From Nitrospirota bacterium (lineage in GTDB: Bacteria; Nitrospirota; Thermodesulfovibrionia; Thermodesulfovibrionales; UBA6898): a stretch of DNA of 64,000 nucleotides. Each line of letters opens with the position of its first letter. Positions within the stretch are counted from its first letter, which is position 1. Location: contig SCQH01000006.1 in assembly GCA_004321925.1 (NCBI GenBank), forward strand, positions 1-64,000, in the 5' to 3' direction. A program made the position numbers and the translations under genes. The notes under the pieces are model-generated. The model saw only the letters and a program-made list of their open reading frames with translations. It searched no databases and was not told where the DNA came from. Shown in pieces: positions 56,834-64,000 of this stretch.

Positions 56834-58128
56834 TCAACGTAGGCATAATCGGATTTGGGACTGTGGGCACCGGCACGGCAAGGATACTTATCGGCAACCG
56901 TACGGTCATCAGGGAGAGGACCGGCATCGATATCAATCTCAGGAGGATAGCCGACCTCGACATAACCAGGGACAGGGGCATCAGGCTCCCCAAGGGCACC
57001 TTGACGAAGGACGCCGGTGAGCTGATCAACGACCCGGACATACAGGTGATCGTCGAGCTGATCGGCGGGACGACCATAGCGAAAGAGGTGATGCTGAGGG
57101 CGCTGCGCGCAGGCAAGCATGTTGTGACCGCGAACAAGGCCCTGCTTGCCACCCATGGCAGTGAGATATTCAGGACCGCCCGGAAGCATAAGGTGCATGT
57201 CGGCTTTGAAGCGGCCGTCGCCGGGGGCATCCCGATCATCAAGGTGGTGAGGGAAGGGCTCGTCGCCAACAGGATCAAGGCCGTCTATGGCATCATAAAC
57301 GGGACGACGAATTATATCCTGACGAAGATGACCGACGAAAAGGCCGAGTTTCAAGAGGTGCTGAAAGAGGCGCAAAAGCTCGGCTACGCAGAGGCGGACC
57401 CCACGTATGACATCGAGGGGATCGATTCAGCGCATAAGCTTGCGATCCTGGCGACGCTTGCCTATGGGTCTTCTTACAGCATAAAGGACGTCTATACCGA
57501 AGGTATCTCCTGGATATCCCCCATGGACATCGAGTTTGCGCGGGAGCTCGGGTATAAGCTCAAACTGCTGGCGATAGCCAAGGAGACCGGCGGCAAGGTC
57601 GAACTGCGGGTGCATCCGACCATGGTGCCTGAGGGCTACCTCATATCGAAGGTCGACGGGGTCTTTAACGCGGTCGTTGTGGAGGGAGACGCTGTCGGCC
57701 AGACCCTCTATTATGGCAGGGGCGCCGGTGACATGCCTACCGGCAGTGCGGTCGTGAGCGATATCGTGGACATTGCAAAGCTGATCACCAACGGTTCTGC
57801 CGGGAGTTCGGCGGGAGACAGCGGGACCCTGAAACCGAAGAACCTGCTGAAGATGGAAGAGGTTGTCTCGATGTATTATTTCAGGTTCTCGGCGCTGGAC
57901 AGGCCTGGGGTCCTCTCAACGATATCCGGGATCCTCGGAAAGTATCATATCAGCATCATCTCGGTCATACAGAAGGGAAGGCATCTGGGCAAGGCCGTCC
58001 CCCTCGTTGTGCTGACGCACCTTGCAAAGGAGAAGGACGTTACCGGGGCCCTGCGGGAGATCAACCGGCTGCCGGTTGTGGCGGGTAAGACCGTCTGCAT
58101 ACGGGTCGAAGGAAGGGAGACGGACTAA
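56830..58128 (+). CDS. hom: Homoserine dehydrogenase with ACT domain
   Basis: Reduces aspartate semialdehyde to homoserine for threonine and methionine synthesis. The NAD(P)-binding part has GIIGFGTVGTGTARIL. The catalytic part has HVVTANKALLATHG, VGFEAAVAGGIPIIKVVREG, GIINGTTNYILTKM and EADPTYDIEGIDSAHKLAIL. A C-terminal ACT domain (YYFRFSALDRPGVLSTISGI) suggests feedback control, in this family by threonine. It is 432 residues, complete. It ends one base before the lonB ATG. Confidence 0.96.
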   Translation: MINVGIIGFGTVGTGTARILIGNRTVIRERTGIDINLRRIADLDITRDRGIRLPKGTLTKDAGELINDPDIQVIVELIGGTTIAKEVMLRALRAGKHVVTANKALLATHGSEIFRTARKHKVHVGFEAAVAGGIPIIKVVREGLVANRIKAVYGIINGTTNYILTKMTDEKAEFQEVLKEAQKLGYAEADPTYDIEGIDSAHKLAILATLAYGSSYSIKDVYTEGISWISPMDIEFARELGYKLKLLAIAKETGGKVELRVHPTMVPEGYLISKVDGVFNAVVVEGDAVGQTLYYGRGAGDMPTGSAVVSDIVDIAKLITNGSAGSSAGDSGTLKPKNLLKMEEVVSMYYFRFSALDRPGVLSTISGILGKYHISIISVIQKGRHLGKAVPLVVLTHLAKEKDVTGALREINRLPVVAGKTVCIRVEGRETD

Positions 58129-58129
58129 G

Positions 58130-60562
58130 ATGGCCCGAAAACTGACAGAAGAGGAGATCTACTCCCGCTGTAAGCCTGAAAGCCTGTCGTTCACGACGAC
58201 CGGGGACCTTCCCGAGCTCATCGAGACGATAGGGCAGGACCGGGCGCTCAGCGCGATTGACTTCGGTCTTAACCTCGACAACAAGGGTTTTAATATATAC
58301 ATCCTCGGAGAAAACGGGACCGGAAAGACGACCACGATCAAGGCCCTGCTCTCTGCCAAAGCGGCGGCGGAACCAGTGCCTGCCGACTGGTGCTACGTCT
58401 ATAATTTTGATGACCCTGATATACCCCGTGCCATCTCCATGGAGCCGGGGAGTGCCGTTGTTTTTCATAAGGACATGGAAGAGCTCATCAAGGTCCTGAG
58501 GCTTGAGATACCGAAGATCTTTGAGGCCAAGGAATACGAAAAACAGAAGAGCTCGATCCTGGAGGCCTTCCAGCTGAAGCAGAAGGGGCTGTTTTCCGGG
58601 CTCGAGGAGGATGCGCAGGCAAAGGGCTTTTCGATCAGAAAGTCCGCAAGCGGCCTGATGATCGTGCCGGTGAAAAAAGGCGGAGAGCCCCTGACCGAGG
58701 AGGAGTACGAAGCGCTCGACGAAACGACAAAGGCAAAGATAGACGAGATCGGCAAAGGGCTGCAGGAGCGGTTGAATGATGTTGTCCGGGAGGTCCGGGA
58801 GCTTGAAAAAGGGGTGAAAAAAGAGCTTGCGGCCCTTGAGAGGGATGCTGCCCTGTCTGCCGTCGGCCACTTCATGGATGACCTCAGGGCCAAGTACACC
58901 GGCCACGACAAGATAACCTCCTACCTGTCGTCCGTCACCGAGGACGTCCTTGAACATATCGACGATTTCAAGGTCCAGGAAGAACAGGCCCCGCCGATGC
59001 CCTTTATGAGGACACAGAAGGCAGAGCCGGTATTTACGCGGTACGTCGTCAATGTCATGGTCAACAACAAAGAGACCAGCGGTGCGCCCTGCATTTTTGA
59101 GAGCAACCCGACCTATCTGAACCTCTTCGGACGGCTTGAGTACCGTTTCCAGTACGGCGTTGCCATGACCGATTTTTCGATGATAAAGGCCGGTTCTCTC
59201 CATAAGGCAAATGGCGGCTATATCGTCGTAAATGCCCTTGACCTGCTCAGGAACATGATGTCCTACGATACCCTGAAGCGTGCACTGCGCAACGGGGAGA
59301 TCAGGATAGAGGATGTCTGGGAACAGTACCGGATGGTCTCGACCACCACCCTGAGGCCTGAGGCGATCCCGCTCAACGTCAAGGTGATCCTTATCGGGAA
59401 CCCCCATATCTACTATCTCCTGTACAGCATGGATGAAGAGTACCGGGAACTCTTCAAGGTGAAGGCCGATTTCGACAGCAGGATGGAGCGCAATGACGAG
59501 ACGATAAACAAATATGCTGCCTTTGTTGCGAGCACCTGCAGGAAGAAGGGCCTTATGCCCTTTGACCGGACAGGCGTCGCGAAAGTGGTTGAGTACGGCT
59601 CGCGTCTGGCCGAGCATCAGGCAAAGCTCTCCTCGAAATTCAGCGAGATCTCCGATGTCGTCAAGGAGGCTAACTACTGGGCAAAGAAGGCGGGCGACAG
59701 CATCGTCAACAGCGCTCATGTTGAAAAGGCCCTGGCCGAAAAGGTCTTCAGGACGAACCGGATCGAGGAAAGGCTTCAGGAGATGGTCGTCGAGGGCACG
59801 ATCATCATCGATACGGAGGGCGAAAGGGTCGGGCAGGTCAACGGGCTTGCCGTCCTGAGCCTCGGTGACTACCAGTTCGGGAAGCCTTCAAGGATCACTG
59901 CCAGCACCTATGTCGGGAAGGCAGGGGTGGTCAACATCGAGCGCGAGACCAAGATGAGCGGCCGGATCCATGACAAGGCGGTCCTGATCATTACCCACTA
60001 TATCAACAGCACCTTTGCCAGGAAAAAACCTGTCAGCTTCACGGGGTCCATAACCTTTGAGCAGCTCTATGATATGGTCGAGGGTGACAGCGCTTCCTGT
60101 GCTGAGCTGTATGTCCTCCTGAGCAGCCTCTCCGGGGTCCCGCTCAGGCAGGACCTTGCCGTCACCGGGTCCATGGACCAGAACGGCGAGGTCCAGCCGA
60201 TCGGCGGCGTGAACGAAAAGATAGAGGGCTTTTTCGACCTCTGCGTGATCAGGGGACTGACCGGCAGGCAGGGGGTCATCATCCCGGAAAAGAATATCCA
60301 TAACCTGATGATCAAAAAAGAGGTGGCCGATGCGGTCAGGGATGGAAAATTCAGCATATACCCCATAACCCGGGTCGAGGAAGGGCTTGCCCTCTTCACC
60401 GGCATGCCAGCCGGCGAACCGGCTCAGGACGGGACCTATCCCGAGGGCAGCCTCTATCGCCGGATCGCTGCGCGTCTTGAGGAGATCTCTGCTGCCATGA
60501 AAGAGAAGAAAGACGACCAGAAAGAGAAGGAAAAGGAGAACAACCCGGTCCAGGGGCAATAG
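58130..60562 (+). CDS. LonB-type ATP-dependent protease (AAA and S16 peptidase)
   Basis: An 810-residue Lon-related protease of the group with an inserted helical region in the AAA domain. Walker A is GENGTGKTTT. A long coiled-coil insert follows (about 130-260). KAGSLHKANGGYIVVNALDL resembles the Walker B region. The S16 protease domain carries the Ser-Lys dyad: Ser656 in GDSASCAEL and Lys697 in GGVNEKIEGF, 41 residues apart as in Lon. The start at 58130 is the family N-terminus (MARKLTEEEIYSRCKPESLS); an upstream extension overlaps hom. The acidic/basic tail after residue 795 is low-complexity. Confidence 0.92.
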   Translation: MARKLTEEEIYSRCKPESLSFTTTGDLPELIETIGQDRALSAIDFGLNLDNKGFNIYILGENGTGKTTTIKALLSAKAAAEPVPADWCYVYNFDDPDIPRAISMEPGSAVVFHKDMEELIKVLRLEIPKIFEAKEYEKQKSSILEAFQLKQKGLFSGLEEDAQAKGFSIRKSASGLMIVPVKKGGEPLTEEEYEALDETTKAKIDEIGKGLQERLNDVVREVRELEKGVKKELAALERDAALSAVGHFMDDLRAKYTGHDKITSYLSSVTEDVLEHIDDFKVQEEQAPPMPFMRTQKAEPVFTRYVVNVMVNNKETSGAPCIFESNPTYLNLFGRLEYRFQYGVAMTDFSMIKAGSLHKANGGYIVVNALDLLRNMMSYDTLKRALRNGEIRIEDVWEQYRMVSTTTLRPEAIPLNVKVILIGNPHIYYLLYSMDEEYRELFKVKADFDSRMERNDETINKYAAFVASTCRKKGLMPFDRTGVAKVVEYGSRLAEHQAKLSSKFSEISDVVKEANYWAKKAGDSIVNSAHVEKALAEKVFRTNRIEERLQEMVVEGTIIIDTEGERVGQVNGLAVLSLGDYQFGKPSRITASTYVGKAGVVNIERETKMSGRIHDKAVLIITHYINSTFARKKPVSFTGSITFEQLYDMVEGDSASCAELYVLLSSLSGVPLRQDLAVTGSMDQNGEVQPIGGVNEKIEGFFDLCVIRGLTGRQGVIIPEKNIHNLMIKKEVADAVRDGKFSIYPITRVEEGLALFTGMPAGEPAQDGTYPEGSLYRRIAARLEEISAAMKEKKDDQKEKEKENNPVQGQ

Positions 60563-60601
60563 CCCTTCAGAAAAAAGCATCTATTAAAGCATAAACTCCT
60601 G

Positions 60602-60639
60602 AAAAAAGCACCTGTCAGTTCTGACAGGTGCTTTTTTTT
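60602..60639. terminator. Strong intrinsic terminator after lonB
   Basis: AAAAAAGCACCTGTCAG and CTGACAGGTGCTTTTTTT pair perfectly around TT. The A-run on one side and the T-run on the other would work in both directions. It ends the lipA-hom-lonB unit. Confidence 0.93.
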
Positions 60640-60709
60640 GGTCCCCGGTATAAAACAGCACTGACATCCGGCATGCCGTACGGATGCTAACGCATTTCAG
60701 GAGGGGATC

Positions 60710-61186
60710 ATGGACGAAAAGGGGATATCGCTCGTTGAACTGGTTATATCAGGAGCACTGGTCGGGGTGCTTGTTGTGGCATCAGGGTTTTCCTACCGGG
60801 GGTGGATCGGCCGGTACCGGGTCGAAAAGATAACCAATGAACTGTATGCCGACCTGATGCATGCCCGGCTTAAGGCACTGCAGACGAACCGGCAGCATTA
60901 TGTGATGCTGGAGGGGAGCTCATACACGGTCATGGAAGATACGAACGACAATGGCTGCAGCGATGCCGGGGACAGCCCGCTGCCGGGCTTTCCGAAACCT
61001 GTTCCTCATGCCTTATGCAATAACGGAACGGGCAACAGGATCGATTTTGACAAACGGGGGCTCATGTCGCAGTCAAAGACCTTATGGTTCACCTCGTCCT
61101 TCGAACCTGACTATGACTGCATGAAGGTCTCGCGGGCCCGCATCATCATGGGGAGATATGAGAACAACGCCTGTGTCGTGAAATGA
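60710..61186 (+). CDS. Type IV pilin-like prepilin (GspH/FimT type)
   Basis: A 158-residue prepilin. The leader MDEKG is followed by the conserved hydrophobic start ISLVELVISGALVGVLVVAS, with Glu at position 5 after the cleavage G/I, so prepilin peptidase should cut and methylate it. The remaining globular part (NELYADLMHARLKALQTNRQ) is typical of GspH/FimT pseudopilins, with four cysteines near the end. It is alone; no other pilus genes are in the window. The ribosome site is CAGGAGGGG. Confidence 0.88.
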   Translation: MDEKGISLVELVISGALVGVLVVASGFSYRGWIGRYRVEKITNELYADLMHARLKALQTNRQHYVMLEGSSYTVMEDTNDNGCSDAGDSPLPGFPKPVPHALCNNGTGNRIDFDKRGLMSQSKTLWFTSSFEPDYDCMKVSRARIIMGRYENNACVVK

Positions 61187-61220
61187 GCACAAACGTATCA
61201 TTTGTCCAGCCCCGGTGCGT

Positions 61221-62444
61221 TCAGGTTGGCTTTGGAGCGGAAATTCTGTCATACCCTCTCTGCAGCAGGTGGGCAGTGAAGAATGAGAGCAGGAAAAAGA
61301 GCAGACCAAGGGGGATCCAGTGCAGGTATGACCCGATCGAACCGTAAAGTCCATGCTGATGAATCAGGTGCAATCCCGCGCGGATATAGATCATGTGGAC
61401 CATGAAAAAGACGAACGCGGAACAGGCAAGTGCATTGATCAAAGATGTTGCTCTGAGAAATCCGGCTGCACGAAAGAACAGGGGAAGGCTCAGGAAGAGG
61501 AGGAAACTGACCATGGTCCGGACAATATCGGAATACCCCACGCCGCTGTTCAGCAGGAAGAGTACCCCGATCAAAGAGAGAACAGAAAAGACCGATACCC
61601 GCATATCGAACAGCCATAGGTGCAACCTGCCGCTATCGGCGACACTGTCAGCAATCAGCATCCCCAGGACAAAATAAGGCAGATAGTCACTGACCAGGAT
61701 CCCGCTGAAAGTCATTCCTGCTATGCTGAGCAATGTTTTCAGGATAAAGGAAAGGAAGAACGTAAAGGCAAAAAAGGGCAGCTTCCAATGCCTCTGCCGG
61801 AGTATGATGGTGATCACAGGGAACAGCAGGTAAAGCTGGCAGATCACCCCGACGAAATAGAATGCGCCATAAGAAAGGTAGGCATCGTTCAGCGTATGGA
61901 TGAGGAAAAAATGACGCGCCAATATCTCAAATCGTGCGGGCGGGGCATCCTGAAGCACATACACCTTGACCAGAAAGCCGCACAGAAGGACAAAATAATA
62001 GAGAGGAATAATGCGGACCATGCGTTTCCTGAAAAAGAGCAGCCAATGTTCAGCATGAGAAAGATGACTGAAATAGAGGCCGAAGCCGCTGGCAATGATG
62101 AAGAACTGGACCCCGACACTACCGAATATGAAACCGATCTGCATGGTGGCGCAGAGGTACTCGACAAGAGAGGAGGTATTGCTGAACAGATACCTCAAAA
62201 TACCCGCGTCGAATATGGTCTTCATGGCACCCAGGCCGATATATTCATTGTAGAGATGGTAGCCGAAGATACCGGTTATCCCCGCCGCCTTAACAAAATT
62301 AAAGAAGAGCCTGATGTCAGGTGACAAGGTGGCAGGCCCGGAGCGGGGACTCCTGCCGGGCGCATTGCACAAGACGTCCACCCGGGCCGGACGGTCTGTC
62401 CGGCAGGCATCGGCGCTTTCCTGAGAAGGAGTTCGCTGAGTCAC
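61221..62444 (-). CDS. Acyltransferase 3 family membrane protein
   Basis: A 407-residue multi-pass membrane enzyme of the OafA/acyltransferase 3 family, which moves acyl groups onto sugars, lipids or other envelope molecules. About ten membrane helices are seen. The family's early catalytic His is in AGITGIFGYHLYNEYIG, and FFRKRMVRIIPLYYFVLLCG is its second signature (R-R-x3-P). The start overlaps the stop of the upstream radical SAM gene by four bases (ATGA). The first 45 residues are polar and unusual for the family, so a later start cannot be excluded. Confidence 0.82.
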   Translation of the reverse strand: MTQRTPSQESADACRTDRPARVDVLCNAPGRSPRSGPATLSPDIRLFFNFVKAAGITGIFGYHLYNEYIGLGAMKTIFDAGILRYLFSNTSSLVEYLCATMQIGFIFGSVGVQFFIIASGFGLYFSHLSHAEHWLLFFRKRMVRIIPLYYFVLLCGFLVKVYVLQDAPPARFEILARHFFLIHTLNDAYLSYGAFYFVGVICQLYLLFPVITIILRQRHWKLPFFAFTFFLSFILKTLLSIAGMTFSGILVSDYLPYFVLGMLIADSVADSGRLHLWLFDMRVSVFSVLSLIGVLFLLNSGVGYSDIVRTMVSFLLFLSLPLFFRAAGFLRATSLINALACSAFVFFMVHMIYIRAGLHLIHQHGLYGSIGSYLHWIPLGLLFFLLSFFTAHLLQRGYDRISAPKPT

Positions 62445-63457
62445 CGGGGCCTCTCGCGGTGGCTGCCCGTTCTGCAGCGCAGGTCCTGCGCATTAAGGTC
62501 CCGGTAGTGGAAATATCCGTGTGCAGGGCAGCCTCCGGTACAGTTCTCTGCATTGGGACAACCCTTCAGGGAACAACGGTTCTCCGCTGAGGTTCTGAAA
62601 AAGGCGAGGAGCTGATGTGACATGAGGGCTGACAGCGAATCCGAGAAAATGTTGCCGAGACGAAATTCCGGAAAGCTCTGAAAGAGATTGCAGGGGAATA
62701 CCGATCCGTCCGGCATAACGGCGATCTTCCTTGAACCGGCTGTACACCGCACGTTTCGTGAGGCGGCAGAGCCGTTAAAGCAGGAGGCTGTGACGCTGCC
62801 CACTGCAATATCAGTATTAGCAGCACTGATCCTTTCACTCAGCCGCATGAACTCCGGATAGCTGAATGCCATGCCCGACAGAGTATCAGTGTTGAAAATA
62901 TCCATATGGATGAGGTAATAACGACGCACTCCGATATCTCTTATCAGGTCGATGATATGCTGAAGGTCACCGGCAGTTTTCCTGCTGACCACCGTCTTGA
63001 CCAGCGGGTCCAGCCCTGTGCTGGCAAGCCACCGCAGATTCGTGACTGCGGCGCCGAAATTGCCAGCGCCGGTCAGGTGATCGTGCAACTCCGGACTGCT
63101 GCCCTCCAGCGAAATGCCGACAGTCAGTCTCCCGGGTGAAATGCCCTGCAGGTCCTTAAGCGCCGTAATCTGGCTGCCGTTGGTGCTGGCATTGACTCTG
63201 ATGCCTCTTTGGGCAGCATCACGGATCACATCCGGCATCCAGGGAATCAAAAAAGGTTCACCACCCATGATGTCGAGTTCCCCGATGCCCTGAGCTTCCA
63301 TTGTGTCGAGGAGTTTCGCTGCATCCTCGCGCGACATATCCCCGTAACCGGTACCGGCGCTATTGAAACAGAAGGAGCAGTTCTGATTGCAGCGCAGCGT
63401 GGGATAAAGCTGAATATATTCGGGGGCGGGAAACTCCGGCATGTCTATACCCGCCAT
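62441..63457 (-). CDS. Radical SAM/SPASM domain protein, possible peptide or protein modifying enzyme
   Basis: A 338-residue enzyme. LYPTLRCNQNCSFCFNSAG holds the C-x3-C-x2-C cluster motif, and LDIMGGEPFLIPWM the GGEP motif. The C-terminal SPASM region has seven or more cysteines (VRCTAGSRKIAVMPDGSVFP, then CNLF, and later CSLKGCPNAENCTGGCPAHG) for auxiliary clusters. Such enzymes mature peptides (RiPPs), cofactors or sulfatases. No precursor peptide is obvious beside it. It is translationally coupled to the acyltransferase and preceded by the flavin reductase gene 75 bases upstream. Confidence 0.83.
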   Translation of the reverse strand: MAGIDMPEFPAPEYIQLYPTLRCNQNCSFCFNSAGTGYGDMSREDAAKLLDTMEAQGIGELDIMGGEPFLIPWMPDVIRDAAQRGIRVNASTNGSQITALKDLQGISPGRLTVGISLEGSSPELHDHLTGAGNFGAAVTNLRWLASTGLDPLVKTVVSRKTAGDLQHIIDLIRDIGVRRYYLIHMDIFNTDTLSGMAFSYPEFMRLSERISAANTDIAVGSVTASCFNGSAASRNVRCTAGSRKIAVMPDGSVFPCNLFQSFPEFRLGNIFSDSLSALMSHQLLAFFRTSAENRCSLKGCPNAENCTGGCPAHGYFHYRDLNAQDLRCRTGSHRERPR

Positions 63458-63532
63458 GCTGGTTTATCCGCGCACATTCCCGGGCAGCTCCTTGCGGCCC
63501 CCGAAAAGCCGGAAAGACATGCTGACGGCCTG

Positions 63533-64000
63533 TTAACTCTTTGCCAGGGCCTTTCCGGTCTCATAGGCCTCCGCCAGAGCGGTCGGGTGGTCCTTAATCG
63601 CCCCCTTTGCGTCTACTCCCAGAAAACTGAGCACTGTGTGCTCACTGACGCTTATAGTCCTGAAGAAGGCCTTTGCGGATGCGTTGCCGCACTCGATGCC
63701 GATCTCTTTCTTCATCCCGCCGACAAGGACGAGGAGCCCTTTTCTTCCAAACGGTCCTTCCTCGATCGGTTTCTTCAGAAGATACTTTTCGCACCAGAAG
63801 CTCTGACACCTGTCTACCAGGGCCTTTGCCTGGGCGGACAGGCCGAAGAAAAAGATCGGTGACGCCAGGATGATCCTGTCTGCGGTCCGGATGTCATCGT
63901 ATACCGGGCCCATGTCGTCCTCGAGGATGCATACCCCCGTCTGATCGCAGCCACCGCAGTCCTGACAGGGCCTGATCTTCATGAGGTTCAGCTTGTAGGT
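63533..64000 (-). CDS. Flavodoxin-fold NAD(P)H-dependent oxidoreductase (5' end outside the window)
   Basis: A partial gene: the frame stays open past the ATG at 63982 to the window end (TYKLNL before it), and the family's N-terminal FMN-binding strand is missing, so the true start lies beyond 64000. KIRPCQDCGGCDQTGVCILE, then DDMGPVYDDIRTADRIILAS and PIFFFGLSAQAKALVDRCQS, is the usual FMN-reductase-like pattern with a cysteine cluster of the iron-sulfur flavoprotein kind. It would reduce FMN or pass electrons. It leads a minus-strand group with the radical SAM and acyltransferase genes. Confidence 0.85.
   Translation of the reverse strand, partial: TYKLNLMKIRPCQDCGGCDQTGVCILEDDMGPVYDDIRTADRIILASPIFFFGLSAQAKALVDRCQSFWCEKYLLKKPIEEGPFGRKGLLVLVGGMKKEIGIECGNASAKAFFRTISVSEHTVLSFLGVDAKGAIKDHPTALAEAYETGKALAKS

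Noticed and set aside
58061-59719. 552-codon minus-strand open frame opposite lonB
   Set aside because: No domain features; the plus strand has Walker and S16 motifs in frame.

Overview
This is a bacterial chromosome segment with two parts: an accessory, defence-rich left part (about 1-18 kb) and a dense housekeeping right part (about 18-64 kb). The core genes have high-GC codon use and tight operons. The left 13 kb looks AT-richer, with looser spacing and several repeats. Gene content (hypFDE, AddAB, a LonB-type protease, DUF116, DUF512 and DUF1847 proteins, a probable selenoprotein, PASTA and TPR proteins) suits a Gram-negative anaerobe or microaerophile of the Nitrospirota or former deltaproteobacterial kind. 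That placement is inference, since there is no rRNA gene in the window.

Left region (1-13.4 kb): a type I restriction-modification locus in the order hsdR, Phd/RelE-type toxin-antitoxin, hsdS, TIR-TPR protein, unknown protein, hsdM, GIY-YIG/RAMA protein. An unknown protein, a HIT protein, a Fic protein with a small convergent probable antitoxin, an ankyrin-like relic and an XRE regulator follow. A 22-bp sequence near the left edge recurs in inverted orientation at 12.97 kb, so it brackets the island. A 79-bp palindromic element sits inside the hsdS reading frame.

Repeat-rich segment (13.5-18 kb): an exported coiled-coil protein, a periplasmic Cache-domain protein, hicBA and an unknown gene. 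Two copies of a composite repeat, in opposite orientation, enclose the last four.

The most notable single gene is msrA at 18.04-18.87 kb. It has an in-frame TGA exactly at the catalytic cysteine (G-U-F-W), followed by a hairpin of bacterial SECIS type. It is very probably a selenocysteine-containing methionine sulfoxide reductase that a standard gene caller would truncate or call broken.

Right region: a TPR/pseudokinase membrane protein, a DUF1847 protein, a UroD-like protein, a ferritin-like protein, a defensin-patterned small secreted protein, a VIT-VWA protein, and a sigma/anti-sigma pair beside an exported protein. Then come addAB and a long operon hypF-hypD-hypE-PPIase-unknown-pdxJ-nnr-pgeF. 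A minus-strand operon runs lipoprotein, zinc-ribbon protein, rsmB, PASTA, rpe, TPR, pgsA, DUF512. Divergent from it are def-fmt-DUF116 and a radical SAM gene, then cspA, lipA-(35-codon ORF)-hom-lonB, a pseudopilin, and a minus-strand flavin reductase/radical SAM-SPASM/acyltransferase group that runs off the right edge.

No rRNA, tRNA, CRISPR array or intact insertion sequence was recognised.
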